Shown: one piece after another, positions 25,463-34,543 of the stretch
How the letters are laid out: each line of letters starts with the position of its first letter
Numbering within the stretch: the first letter of the stretch is position 1
Source of the DNA: an uncultured Rhodospirillales bacterium
Lineage (GTDB): Bacteria > Pseudomonadota > Alphaproteobacteria > ATCC43930 > CGMCC-115725
Direction of reading: 5' to 3'
DNA length: 38,021 bases
Assembly (NCBI GenBank): GCA_903923205.1
Contig: CAIXXC010000363.1
Span: 1-38,021 of the forward strand
The notes under the pieces: generated by a model
Database searches by the model: none
Told to the model about the DNA's origin: nothing
The model's input: only the letters and a program-made list of their open reading frames with translations
Position numbers and translations under genes: made by a program

Positions 25463-27127
25463 TCAAGAGGCCGCAACAAAACTATCCGCGCGGGCAATCA
25501 TCCAGGCATGAAGGAACCTCGGGTCCGGGGTGCCATCGAGCAGTTCACCCGGCCGCAACGACGGATACAGCTGTTCAAAATTCTTGACCATTTCGTCCGA
25601 AACACGGCGCGAAATATGATGCGGCCGAAGTTCCCCCGGATGGCGCAGACCCGCCGCGGCGATGAGTTCCGCCAAGGCCGTGAGCGTCGCGCGATGAAAA
25701 TACTCAACGCGCGGCGCCTTGTCTTCGACGACAAGCGCGCGTTGACGCGCCGGATCCTGGGTTGCGACCCCGACGGGGCATTTGTCGTTATGGCAGTGCT
25801 GAGACTGTATGCAACCGAGCGCGAACATGAATGCGCGTGCGGAATTGCACCAATCGGCACCGAGCGACATCACGCGCGCAATATCGAAGGCGGTCGCGAT
25901 CTTGCCACTGACGCCAATCCGGATACGGCTCCGCAAATTAAGGCCGACAAGGGCGTTATGGACAAAGACCAGGCCATCGCGCAGAGGCATACCGACATGA
26001 TCGGCGAATTCCAGCGGCGCGGCGCCGGTGCCCCCTTCAGCGCCGTCGACGACAATGAAATCGGGATATATTCCGGTTGCCAACATAGCCTTGCAGATCG
26101 CCAGAAATTCCCACGGATGGCCGATGCAGAGTTTGAAACCAATCGGCTTGCCCTTGCTGAGTACGCGGAGTTCGGCGATAAACTGCATCAGTTCGATCGG
26201 TGTCGAAAACGCGGAATGCCGGGCGGGCGAGACACAATCCTGGCCGACGGCGACCCCACGCGTCGCGGCGATCTCTGGCGTCACCTTTGCGCCGGGCAGG
26301 ACACCGCCATGGCCAGGCTTTGCGCCTTGCGATAGCTTGATCTCGATCATCTTGATCTGAGGCTCGACCGCAGCGGCGGCGAAACGTTCGGAGGAGAAAG
26401 TGCCGTCCGGATTGCGGCAGCCGAAATAGCCGCTGCCGATCTCCCAGATAATATCGCCCCCATATTCACGATGATAAGGACTGAAGCCCCCCTCACCGGT
26501 GTCATGAGCAAAGCCGCCATGTTTGGCGCCCTTGTTCAAGGCTCGGATCGCCGCCGCACTCAGCGCGCCGAAGCTCATCGCGGAGATGTTCAGGATCGAT
26601 GCCGAATAAGGCTGAGCGCAATCTGATCCGCCGATCGTCACCCGAAACGCATCGGGGTTGGGCTCGACCGGCGCTATGGAATGGGTCAGCCATTCATAGG
26701 ATTCACCATAGACGTCAAGCTCGGTGCCAAACGGGCGCTTGTCGGAAACACCCTTCGCTCGCTGATAGACCAAGGATCGCTTGCGCCGCGAGAACGGCGT
26801 ACCATCGGTCTCGCTCTCGAGGAAATACTGACGAATCTCGGGCCGCATTTCTTCCAGCAGAAACCGGAGCCAGCCGGCAATCGGATAATTGCGCAGGATG
26901 CTGTGGTTGGATTGACGCAAATCCCGGAGTCCAACCAGACTGAGGCCAAGCGCGATGAAGAACACCCACCAGAACAGTGGTTCGAAGAAAGCGACAAAAA
27001 ACGAGATCACGGTGAGACCAACGGCCGCAGTGAGGCTGCCAAACTGTCGCGTAAATGCCATACGAAGAAGGGTCTTGGCAGGAGCGGTCGCACGATTCGG
27101 GTCGAGGAGGCTGTCAAAGGTGGTCAT
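25463..27127 (-). CDS. FMN-binding glutamate-synthase-family protein, membrane anchored
   Basis: A 554-residue protein resembling the FMN/iron-sulphur synthase domain of glutamate synthase (GltB) without the amidotransferase part. After two N-terminal hydrophobic segments (about 30-65, LTVISFFVAFFEPLFWWVF and FIALGLSLVGL) the domain shows SAMSFGALSAAA, KHGGFAHDTGEGG, EIKLSQGAKPGHGGVLPG, VVDGAEGGTGAAP and a cysteine cluster C-x5-C-x4-C (CIQSQHCHNDKCPVGVATQD) for a [3Fe-4S] centre. The true reaction of this stand-alone family is not established. It stands 83 bases after the NrtR-like gene and 66 or more before argS, so co-transcription is likely. Confidence 0.87.
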   Translation of the reverse strand: MTTFDSLLDPNRATAPAKTLLRMAFTRQFGSLTAAVGLTVISFFVAFFEPLFWWVFFIALGLSLVGLRDLRQSNHSILRNYPIAGWLRFLLEEMRPEIRQYFLESETDGTPFSRRKRSLVYQRAKGVSDKRPFGTELDVYGESYEWLTHSIAPVEPNPDAFRVTIGGSDCAQPYSASILNISAMSFGALSAAAIRALNKGAKHGGFAHDTGEGGFSPYHREYGGDIIWEIGSGYFGCRNPDGTFSSERFAAAAVEPQIKMIEIKLSQGAKPGHGGVLPGAKVTPEIAATRGVAVGQDCVSPARHSAFSTPIELMQFIAELRVLSKGKPIGFKLCIGHPWEFLAICKAMLATGIYPDFIVVDGAEGGTGAAPLEFADHVGMPLRDGLVFVHNALVGLNLRSRIRIGVSGKIATAFDIARVMSLGADWCNSARAFMFALGCIQSQHCHNDKCPVGVATQDPARQRALVVEDKAPRVEYFHRATLTALAELIAAAGLRHPGELRPHHISRRVSDEMVKNFEQLYPSLRPGELLDGTPDPRFLHAWMIARADSFVAAS

Positions 27128-27210
27128 GATGAACCCTTTTTCGGTTTCTTGGGCACCGCCCGAACGTTTCCAAGCTATCACGGCATGGTGAAGAAATTAC
27201 GTAGGGCCTC

Positions 27211-28161
27211 TCAGGCAGAACGGGACAACGGCAACTTGGTGCCTGCAACTGCGCGTTCCTGAAGGACCTCGCGGCGGAAACGTACCAATCGCGCGGGCCG
27301 CCCCCCTGTCCCGGCAACGATCTCTCCTGTCTCCTCGACCAGCCGCTGCTGCTCGATGAAGCGGCGAAAATTCTGTTTGTGAAGACGCCGGCCGGCCAAA
27401 GCCTCAACGGCACGCTGCAACTGCGACAAGGTGAAACTGGCCGGCATCAATTCGAAGACGACGGGCCGATACTTGCTTTTAGCGCGGAGCCGGGCAATCC
27501 CGGTCGCAAGGATACGGCGATGGTCATGCACCATCGCCTCGCCAGAAACAAAGTCTGTATTGGTAACGCCCAATTCTCCGGACCGCGCAGCCTCTGGCAC
27601 CAGACCGGCCTCATAGAGCAATTCGAAGCGCTGCAGCACGAGTTCCTCGTTCCAATGGCGTTCGGTCTCGGTGAAGGTTCCACCTATCCGCTGCTCACGC
27701 AGTCGTGCCTGACCCGGATTTCGGGCAGAGGCGGCCCAACTCCGTAGGCGTGGCAGAATGACGTTCTGCACGAGAATATTGGGCCCCTGCCGCCAATCCT
27801 CCCAGGGGAAATAGCGATACCAGTTGCTCCACCCGGATTCAGCGGTCCCGATCTCAGCGGCCTCCCGGGCCAGAGCCAGATAACTAAGGGAAATCAATCG
27901 TGTCGCCGCCAACGTCTGGAGTCTGTCCCGATCGGCGAAGGTATAGAGTTGCTCGACATAGCCGAGCTTCTGTCGCGTCTGCCTTTCGACCCAGGCGCGA
28001 AGGCCGAGCTCCAACGTCCTATGGCCGGATTCGAGCGGGCCCGAGGGCAGCGCTGTGCCGTCACCCACAACCAAAACACGCGGCTCGTCATCCGTGACCG
28101 CAACGATGACGGCACTCAGTTCAAGCCCAACTGGCTCAAAACTTGGATCACGGATAGACAT
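27211..28161 (-). CDS. NrtR-like regulator (degenerate Nudix domain plus winged helix)
   Basis: A 316-residue protein with the layout of NrtR, a repressor of NAD synthesis genes that senses ADP-ribose through a Nudix fold. The N-terminal half is Nudix-like (VIVAVTDDEPRVLVVG, then LPSGPLESGHRTLELGLRAW), but the catalytic RExxEE signature reads RAWVERQT, so hydrolysis is unlikely. The C-terminal part is a winged helix: FELMPASFTLSQLQRAVEAL, RRLHKQNFRRFI, TGGRPARLVRF. The ATG at 28161 is chosen over an upstream TTG. No NAD gene is in the window; the nearest possible target is the glutamate-synthase-like gene just downstream. Confidence 0.8.
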   Translation of the reverse strand: MSIRDPSFEPVGLELSAVIVAVTDDEPRVLVVGDGTALPSGPLESGHRTLELGLRAWVERQTRQKLGYVEQLYTFADRDRLQTLAATRLISLSYLALAREAAEIGTAESGWSNWYRYFPWEDWRQGPNILVQNVILPRLRSWAASARNPGQARLREQRIGGTFTETERHWNEELVLQRFELLYEAGLVPEAARSGELGVTNTDFVSGEAMVHDHRRILATGIARLRAKSKYRPVVFELMPASFTLSQLQRAVEALAGRRLHKQNFRRFIEQQRLVEETGEIVAGTGGRPARLVRFRREVLQERAVAGTKLPLSRSA

Positions 28162-28489
28162 TCTGGATACGGGCAACCTGTTTCGAAAGCAGTGCTGAAC
28201 GAATTATTGATGCCGGTCTAGCTTAGAATACGGACCTGATCACGCAGAATTACATGAACCGAATTCTTGACAGAATGGTCAAGGGGTCTCATCGTCCTGT
28301 CATCATTGATCGATGCTTGAGTGTTCATGTTCAGCCCCTGTCTCCGACGACGTTCCTCACCGCGATACGGCTTGGCCGCTCTCGCGCGTGTCGTTGCCTG
28401 TCGCAGTCGGGCTGGAAACCTCTGACAGTTTCCGTTGGCCCGGATCGCGACAGCCCCGTTCTGTCGTTATCCCTCCAAGGAACTGTAGT
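28162..28489 (+). promoter_or_regulatory. Non-coding 328-base leader region before the acetyltransferase gene
   Basis: This stretch separates the divergent NrtR-like and GNAT genes. It holds a perfect TTGACA at about 28267 without a convincing -10, and a clear hairpin on the plus strand: GGGC (28409-28412) with GCCC (28438-28441) and inside it GGAAAC (28414-28419) with GTTTCC (28428-28433). An open frame runs in from 28313, but its sequence is unlike any acetyltransferase and the GNAT fold begins at 28490. Promoters for both genes must lie here. I see no known riboswitch signature. Confidence 0.45.
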
Positions 28490-29023
28490 GTGATCCAAGT
28501 CATTGAAGAGCGGGCCGGCGATTCCGCGGCAATTGAGAAACTGCTGAACGGCGCCTTCGGCCCAAAGCGTAAGCGGAAAATATCCTATCGGTATCGGCTG
28601 CGGGTCCCGCCAGTGGCGGGCTTGAGCTTTGTCGCGGAGGAAGACGGCGTTATCGCCGGAACGATCCGCCATTGGCCGATCCTGATCACGTCACCCGATC
28701 AGACATCTTGTCCCGCGCTGCTTCTGGGGCCGCTGGCTGTCTCCGTCAATCATCGCGGCAATGGCCTTGGCGCCAGGTTGATCGACCGAGGACTGACGCA
28801 GGCGCGGGAGGCTGGGCATGAATTGGTCATTCTTGTTGGAGACCTTCCCTACTACGCTCGCTTTGGCTTCTCGCCAGCGAGCGAATACGGCATTTCGATG
28901 CCATATGAAAAGCCTGAGAGGGTTCTTGCTCTGAGATTGGAAGCCAGAAGGGCTGTGCCCCAGGGGACCATACGCCATATCGACACCCGGTCGGAAAAGG
29001 CCACTGGGCTTACGGCGGCATAA
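28490..29023 (+). CDS. GNAT-family N-acetyltransferase (YhbS-like)
   Basis: A 177-residue acetyl-CoA-dependent transferase of unknown substrate. It starts VIQVIEERAGDSAAIEKLLNGAFG, has the central strands LSFVAEEDGVIAGTIRHWPI, and the acetyl-CoA-binding motif A: LLLGPLAVSVNHRGNGLGARLIDRGL, with the R/Q-x-x-G-x-G/A element read as HRGNGLG. DLPYYARFGFSPAS is the conserved YYxRFGF segment of this subfamily. GTG at 28490 is chosen because AAGGA lies eight bases upstream and the fold begins there; the frame is open upstream to 28313. The gene faces the GGDEF gene tail to tail. Confidence 0.88.
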   Translation: MIQVIEERAGDSAAIEKLLNGAFGPKRKRKISYRYRLRVPPVAGLSFVAEEDGVIAGTIRHWPILITSPDQTSCPALLLGPLAVSVNHRGNGLGARLIDRGLTQAREAGHELVILVGDLPYYARFGFSPASEYGISMPYEKPERVLALRLEARRAVPQGTIRHIDTRSEKATGLTAA

Positions 29024-29093
29024 CATCATCGCCAACTGTTTGCCGGTCAATATGGCTGCGGGCTTACCATTTATGAGAGCGCCAGCGCGCCAT

Positions 29094-29112
29094 CCCCTCG
29101 CGTTTATAGGGG
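29094..29112. terminator. Hairpin between the convergent acetyltransferase and GGDEF genes
   Basis: CCCCT (29094-29098) pairs with AGGGG (29108-29112) over a 9-base loop. It overlaps the stop codon of the GGDEF gene (29104-29106). The stem is short and no T-run follows, so terminator function is tentative. Confidence 0.3.
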
Positions 29113-30156
29113 AGCGGGTGGATCGTTCGCTGACAGGTCCGTCTCGGATAAAACCCGGTTGCGGCCAGACTGCTTCGCCTTGTATAGGGCCGCGTCCGCG
29201 CGCTCAATGAAGACCGTCACAGGCTCACCAAGCCGGTATGCCGACACCCCGATCGACATTGTCACATTGCCAAGCGTTTCCTTGGTGCCCTTTTTGATCA
29301 AAGTCTTCGACGCGACGGCCCGCCGCAGCTGTTCTGCAACCATCAGCGCTTCCGGCATTTGCGTGTCAGGCATCAGGATGGCGAACTCCTCGCCGCCGTA
29401 CCGGACCGCATGATCACTAGCCTTGACCCCCTCCATCAGGCTTCGGGCAACGAGGCGAAGAACCATATCACCAAATTGATGGCCAAAATTATCGTTGAAG
29501 CGCTTGAAGTGATCGATATCGAGCATCATCAACGCCAATTCGCCGCCATGCTCCATCGCTGCCTGCACGGATTGCTTCATCTGGTAATCGAACATCTTCC
29601 GATTCCCGATCCCGGTGAGCGGGTCCGTCATCGCCTCGCGGCTTGCCGACTCCACTTGTTTGCGTAACTCGCCGATCTCCGCCGTCGATTGAGACAGTTG
29701 CTTCTCCAGCAGGTCGCTGCGATCGATCATCGAACGGGTCTCGCCGATGACGCGATTCACAACCTCGCGCACAAGGCTGGCGCTCGCTCCATTGTCCAGG
29801 CGCGCGGCGGTCTCGCCAAGAACCGCACCATAGCTGCGCGCGTCCTCATGGGCACTATCCAGCACCCCGATGGCATCAGAGACCGCTGTCTCGATCTTGG
29901 TCGAAATCTGACGCAGGATCAGGGTCTGACGCTCAAGCCCGAAAAATCGGTTATACAGATCAGCGCAGACATCGAGAGTAAACTCCTGCCGATTGGAGAT
30001 AAGGATATCCATCGCACGGCGGAGCCCAGGCAAATCCTCGGCATAATAATGGTACCAGACGGTGAAATTTTCTGGCGTCGGAGCGATCTCCAACTGAACC
30101 ATATGCTCCCGAGCTGCCTCGGCGTGTCGACGAGAGCGCGCAAGTGCCGCGTCCAT
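29104..30156 (-). CDS. Diguanylate cyclase (GGDEF domain), soluble
   Basis: Makes cyclic di-GMP from two GTP. The 350-residue protein has no membrane segment. Residues 1-170 are a helical sensory or dimerisation region ending in a coiled coil (LLEKQLSQSTAEIGELRKQV), then the GGDEF domain (177-335) with DPLTGIGNRKMFD, MLDIDHFKRFND and the active-site RYGGEEF (252-258). The product-inhibition site, normally RxxD five residues before the signature, reads KASD (245-248), so feedback inhibition may be weak. ATG at 30156 overlaps the stop of the upstream PAS-GGDEF-EAL gene by one base (TGATG), and AGGGA serves as ribosome site. Confidence 0.93.
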   Translation of the reverse strand: MDAALARSRRHAEAAREHMVQLEIAPTPENFTVWYHYYAEDLPGLRRAMDILISNRQEFTLDVCADLYNRFFGLERQTLILRQISTKIETAVSDAIGVLDSAHEDARSYGAVLGETAARLDNGASASLVREVVNRVIGETRSMIDRSDLLEKQLSQSTAEIGELRKQVESASREAMTDPLTGIGNRKMFDYQMKQSVQAAMEHGGELALMMLDIDHFKRFNDNFGHQFGDMVLRLVARSLMEGVKASDHAVRYGGEEFAILMPDTQMPEALMVAEQLRRAVASKTLIKKGTKETLGNVTMSIGVSAYRLGEPVTVFIERADAALYKAKQSGRNRVLSETDLSANDPPAPL

Positions 30157-32870
30157 CAGAAATTCCCTCGAGTGAGCAGTTCCGCAGCCTTGGTTGCGGG
30201 CACCGGTCGCGAAAAATAGTAGCCTTGCGCGAAATCGCAACCCAGCTCGTGAAGACGCTGGACCTCGGCCTGGGCTTCAACACCTTCGGCGACGATTTTC
30301 AAACCTAGATCATGGCCGAGTTCGATAATCGACCGGACGAGGCGAAGGGCTTCTGCGGCTGATAGCATGCGAGACACGAAGGAGCGGTCAATCTTCAAAA
30401 CGTCGAGGGGGAATCGATGAAGGTAGCTTAACGATGAATACCCTGTGCCAAAGTCGTCAAGTTGTAACTGAATCCCTCGAGCACGCAAAGATTCCAAAAC
30501 CCTTACCATGGCTTCCGGATCACTCATCAAGACGCTCTCGGTAATCTCGAGCTTGATTCGACCGCGATCGATGTTGAGATGATCAAGTAGGGCATGCAGT
30601 CGCGCAACGCTGGCTCGGTCTGAGATCTGACGCGCCGACAGGTTCACGGAAATTGAGAAATTATCATTCGCGATCCCCTGGCCCACCCAATCCTTGATCC
30701 GCGCCGCCGCCATTTCAATCGCGAACAGGCCGAGCGAGCCGATCAGGCCCGCTTCCTCGGCAATCGGAATAAACTGTGCCGGGGAGATTAGACCAAGCTG
30801 CGGATGATTCCACCGCATCAGACTCTCAAAGGCCGCAATACGATAGCCACCATCAGCACCAAGTTCAATGATAGGTTGGTACTCGAAAAAGATCTGCCCA
30901 AGCCGTTCGGCGTTCGTAAGCTCTTTTGCAAGCCGCCGCCGGAGTTGTGTTTCGCGTAACAAGACATCATCGAACAGCTCGACTCGACCACCCCCCATCT
31001 GTTTAGCCCGATCGAGCGCGAGCCTCGCATTGCGCATCAAGTCGGCACCGCAGGCTGCGTCACCTAACGTCGGCGTCGCGATCCCGACGGACAGGGTGAT
31101 GGGGAGTTCAACGTCACCGAGCGCGTAGGGTTCGCTCAGTTCCATGAATATTGATTCGACGATCGATAGCGCTGCCCCATGATCTGAAACATTGTGGAAC
31201 CAGATCGCAAACTCGTCGCCACCGAGGTGACAGAGCGCGTCGTTCGGCTCGATCCGCGTCGCCATGCGGCGCGCGATCGAAATCAGCAACGCATCGCCCG
31301 CGCCGGTGCCCAGGTTCTCGTTGACACGGCGAAACTGATCCAAATCGAACAAGGCAATAGCCTTGCCGACGATCGAGGCCATATCGTTTCTTGTCTCAAC
31401 GAGATGATTGAAGAAAGCCCGGTTGTTGACACCTGTCAGGCGGTCTTCATAAGCCGCATTGAGAAGGTTGGTCTCGTATGTCTTGCGCAGCGTAATGTCA
31501 GATTGTGACCCGGCCATCTGGACCGGTTCCCCATCTTTATTCCTCAGCGCAATTGCTCGACACTGCATCCAGCAGTAATGCCCGTCGCCATGTCTAATTC
31601 GGTACTCCGAATCAAGTTGGCGGGTCTCGCCCCTTAGATGCGCGGCGATTTCCTCCCGCACCCGCGCGCAATCATCCGGGTGGACACGACTAAGCCAGTC
31701 TTCAAGTGAATTCAATGGTTTGTCTGGATCGGCCCCGACAATTTCCTTCCAGCGCGAAGAGTAGTAGACCGTCCCTGCCAGAATGTTCCAGTCCCAGATG
31801 CCGTCATTGGAGGCCCGAGAGATCAGCGCATAGCGGACCTCGCTTGCCAACAGTGCGGCTTCGGCCTCCTTGCGATCAGAGATATCGTAGAAACCACTGA
31901 GAATGGCTTCCTGGTTGTCGAAGGTGATGGCTCGCTCAGCGACAAGGGCCCAGAACCGCGAGCCATCAGCGTGCCACATCTCAACTTCTTGATTGTCAAT
32001 TTCTCCGTAGCGACGAACCAGATCGCGCAATGTCTTCTGGTCCTGCGGATTGACGTAAAGCGTCTCAGCCTCGATCGGGTCGGGTGTATCTTGAGATAAC
32101 GGGAATTGCTCTGCCGCCCGGCGGTTTGAGAAGATAATGCGACCATCTTCTGCACCAGTCAGCGTGACCGGAATGGGCAGAGCGTCCGCAAGAACATGAA
32201 ATCGTTCCCGTCGGGCTGCGGTCCTCGGACTGACAACAAGGCCTAGATCGCCAATCCGAGCACCAAAAAGAATACCGCTCGCAACCGCACCCAGAATCAG
32301 CAGGGCGGACAGCGCAAAGTCCGGGAGATCGCCAGATATGGAGACCGCGCGCAGCACCAGAAGATGGGTTGTTCCCGCCACGCCCAGCACGAGCAGGACG
32401 CCAAACAGCTTCCCGAGCGATTGGGTCATGAGTGATAGGGTGACGCGGATCAAAGCGCAGCCGAGCATCGCCGGCAGGACAGCGATTATGGCCGCCACCA
32501 CACCGATCTGGGTGTCGCCGAGGCCCGGCAGAAGCGTCAGGATATGCCCGGACGCCAGCCCAAGACCGGCAAGGCCGCCCAGAATGGCCCCGAGCCAGTC
32601 CTGTCGTGCTGGCGCAATGGCAAACGCCCAGAACGATGGAAAAGCCAAACCTAAAGCACCGACCTCGTTGAGCCAGGCACCCGAGGAGGGCATTCCGAAC
32701 TCCGACATTTGCAGAAGAAGCTGGATAAGCCAAAAGAGTGAACCCGCGATACCCGCCCGAACCGCCGGCGACGCACGACGCCACAGCGCTCCCGGAGCGG
32801 TCTCCGATAGCGAGGAGGAATCGTCGCTCAAAGACTGGCCTGCGTGGTGACGAAGCGTCTCAGAGGCCAC
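30156..32870 (-). CDS. Membrane PAS-GGDEF-EAL cyclic-di-GMP protein
   Basis: A 904-residue signalling protein. Residues about 38-215 hold several hydrophobic helices forming a membrane sensor, followed by two PAS domains (about 230-345 and 347-470, the second with VHPDDCARVREEI and a PAC segment CWMQCRAIALRNKDG), a GGDEF domain with an intact LGGDEFAIW motif, and an EAL domain (about 650-895). In the EAL part the signature reads ESLMRW; the metal Glu is kept, and NLSARQ, LEITES, LDDFGTGYSSL, LKIDRSF, VAEGVE and QGYYFSRP are all present, so phosphodiesterase activity is likely. The start is GTG at 32870. It is coupled to the downstream GGDEF gene. Confidence 0.93.
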   Translation of the reverse strand: MASETLRHHAGQSLSDDSSSLSETAPGALWRRASPAVRAGIAGSLFWLIQLLLQMSEFGMPSSGAWLNEVGALGLAFPSFWAFAIAPARQDWLGAILGGLAGLGLASGHILTLLPGLGDTQIGVVAAIIAVLPAMLGCALIRVTLSLMTQSLGKLFGVLLVLGVAGTTHLLVLRAVSISGDLPDFALSALLILGAVASGILFGARIGDLGLVVSPRTAARRERFHVLADALPIPVTLTGAEDGRIIFSNRRAAEQFPLSQDTPDPIEAETLYVNPQDQKTLRDLVRRYGEIDNQEVEMWHADGSRFWALVAERAITFDNQEAILSGFYDISDRKEAEAALLASEVRYALISRASNDGIWDWNILAGTVYYSSRWKEIVGADPDKPLNSLEDWLSRVHPDDCARVREEIAAHLRGETRQLDSEYRIRHGDGHYCWMQCRAIALRNKDGEPVQMAGSQSDITLRKTYETNLLNAAYEDRLTGVNNRAFFNHLVETRNDMASIVGKAIALFDLDQFRRVNENLGTGAGDALLISIARRMATRIEPNDALCHLGGDEFAIWFHNVSDHGAALSIVESIFMELSEPYALGDVELPITLSVGIATPTLGDAACGADLMRNARLALDRAKQMGGGRVELFDDVLLRETQLRRRLAKELTNAERLGQIFFEYQPIIELGADGGYRIAAFESLMRWNHPQLGLISPAQFIPIAEEAGLIGSLGLFAIEMAAARIKDWVGQGIANDNFSISVNLSARQISDRASVARLHALLDHLNIDRGRIKLEITESVLMSDPEAMVRVLESLRARGIQLQLDDFGTGYSSLSYLHRFPLDVLKIDRSFVSRMLSAAEALRLVRSIIELGHDLGLKIVAEGVEAQAEVQRLHELGCDFAQGYYFSRPVPATKAAELLTRGNF

Positions 32871-33044
32871 GTCTTCGTTCGCTCAAAGATCATTATCAGC
32901 ACCGACCTCATTGGTTTTCGCCGTTGGCGAGCCAGGGGCAATTCAAACCCTCTGCGGCATCATCCCATCTTTATGTTTCCGAACCGTCAATAAAGGTGCC
33001 CAGATCACCAATTTGGAAATAAAATCTTGCCGATGTGCCTCGTC

Positions 33045-33458
33045 TTAGCCTGATCTCGGCAAGGCGCCAGTCGGCTCAGCTGCAATCCCGAGCGCGATAC
33101 CCAACAGCTTCAGCCTAATCGGCGATATCAGAAGGTCGTCAATTGCCAGGCTTTGCAGGACCGGCCGCCGCAGCACCAAGGACGCATTCGTAAAGCCACA
33201 ACGAATATTGTGGACCGTCGATGGCTCACCAGATGCGACGAGCACCTCAATATCAGGGGCGACAAACCACCAGGAACTCGAGTCAGGGTCAACATGATCG
33301 TGGCCCCCAAGCAGCTCCATTACATTGGCAGCCGCCTCGCGACAGATCGACTGACGTGTCTGCCCGGCGTGCCAGGAAGCGAGCGCTGTTGCCGCAACGA
33401 GACCCCCGATGCAGCCTATCAGAACCGATCGAAATCCAGAACGGAGCGAAAGAACCAT
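33045..33458 (-). CDS. Hypothetical membrane-anchored protein
   Basis: Not recognised. The 137-residue product has one N-terminal hydrophobic segment (SVLIGCIGGLVAATALASW, about 11-29) after a basic start, so it is an anchored or exported protein with most of its length outside the cytoplasm. Two Cys residues follow (ICRE, IRCGF), which could form a disulphide. ATG at 33458 is used because GAGG lies about eight bases upstream and it begins ten bases after the panC stop, so it is probably co-transcribed with panC. Confidence 0.6.
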   Translation of the reverse strand: MVLSLRSGFRSVLIGCIGGLVAATALASWHAGQTRQSICREAAANVMELLGGHDHVDPDSSSWWFVAPDIEVLVASGEPSTVHNIRCGFTNASLVLRRPVLQSLAIDDLLISPIRLKLLGIALGIAAEPTGALPRSG

Positions 33459-33468
33459 AGCGATGGCC

Positions 33469-34407
33469 TCAGGCAAGGCCGGGCGTGCCGCCCGACTGCG
33501 GGATGACAGGCATGTTATCGATCAACCGGGTCTTCCCAAGACGAGCGGCAACGAGAACCCGCGCAGGGCCCGTCACTGTCTCAACGGGGCGCAATGTGGT
33601 CGCATCGCAAACGTGCAAATAATCGATGCTATCGAACCCAGCCGCCAGCAATTTAGCCTTAGCCGCCAGGAGCATTGAGGCCAGAACGACAGACTGTCCC
33701 GTCGCGGTTTCGGCGATTTCCCGCAGCACGCTGGGTAGTCTTGCGGCTATGTCGCGCTCTCGGGTGCTAAGATAGGCATTACGGGATGACAGCGCGAGCC
33801 CATCGGCCTCGCGCACTGTCTCTACAGCTATGATTTCAGTCGCGATATCGAGATCAAGCGCGACGCGGCGAATAACCTGCAATTGCTGGTAATCTTTTTC
33901 GCCAAAGAATGCCTGATCGGCCCCTGTCTGCAGCAGCAGCTTGGTCACAACGGTCGCAACGCCGGCAAAATGACCGGGACGAAATTCGCCGCAGAGACCG
34001 TCGCCGAGGTCCTTTACCGAGACCTCTGTCACGTAGCCCGGCGGGTACATCGCGTCGACGCCAGGCATCCAAACCAAGTCCGTGCCGCCATCGCGCAGTT
34101 TATCGAGATCTCCCGCCTCGTCACGCGGATAGGCGGCAAAATCCTCGTTCGGTCCGAATTGGGTCGGATTGACAAAAATACTGACAACAACGCGATCGCA
34201 TGTCATGCGCGCGCGATCCAATAACGCCAGGTGACCGCGATGAAGCGCACCCATCGTCGGCACGACCCCGATTCTCAGCCCCTGACGACTCCAAGCCTGG
34301 ACAATCTCGCGCAGTATCGGCTTCTCGCGAACGACCTGAATTGCGGTGGTCTTGTCATCGCGTCGTGTGGCATTTGATCCGTCTCTGCGCTGTTGAGGCA
34401 TGGACAT
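33469..34407 (-). CDS. panC: Pantothenate synthetase
   Basis: PanC joins pantoate and beta-alanine using ATP, the last step to vitamin B5. The 312-residue protein has the nucleotidyl-transferase HxGH motif in VPTMGALHRGHLALLD, FVNPTQFGPNEDFAAYPR, GHFAGVATVVTKLL, AFFGEKDYQQLQVIRR and LALSSRNAYLS (the KMSKS-like loop), all standard. An extra 30-residue N-terminal piece (MSMPQQRRDG...) precedes the domain. The ATG at 34407 is preceded by a purine-rich GAAGAAGAA; another at 34401 is possible. panB is not in the window. Confidence 0.94.
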   Translation of the reverse strand: MSMPQQRRDGSNATRRDDKTTAIQVVREKPILREIVQAWSRQGLRIGVVPTMGALHRGHLALLDRARMTCDRVVVSIFVNPTQFGPNEDFAAYPRDEAGDLDKLRDGGTDLVWMPGVDAMYPPGYVTEVSVKDLGDGLCGEFRPGHFAGVATVVTKLLLQTGADQAFFGEKDYQQLQVIRRVALDLDIATEIIAVETVREADGLALSSRNAYLSTRERDIAARLPSVLREIAETATGQSVVLASMLLAAKAKLLAAGFDSIDYLHVCDATTLRPVETVTGPARVLVAARLGKTRLIDNMPVIPQSGGTPGLA

Positions 34408-34543
34408 TTCTTCTTCAATAGTGATGCCGGCCAGTAAACATGACCCCGTCAGACCGGCCCCTCCGATACCACTGCTGGGGAATAATGACAAAACGATGTT
34501 TCGCCGTGCTGGCGCAGGGTTCGAAGCGATTCAGTCGCCGATT

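Noticed and set aside
24941-26335. A 464-codon plus-strand frame across argS and the glutamate-synthase-like gene
   Set aside because: It spans two well-supported minus-strand genes and their gap, and the product resembles no family.
28254-28493. A 79-codon plus-strand frame upstream of the acetyltransferase
   Set aside because: No ribosome binding site, arginine/serine-rich product without a domain, and it ends over the true GNAT start.
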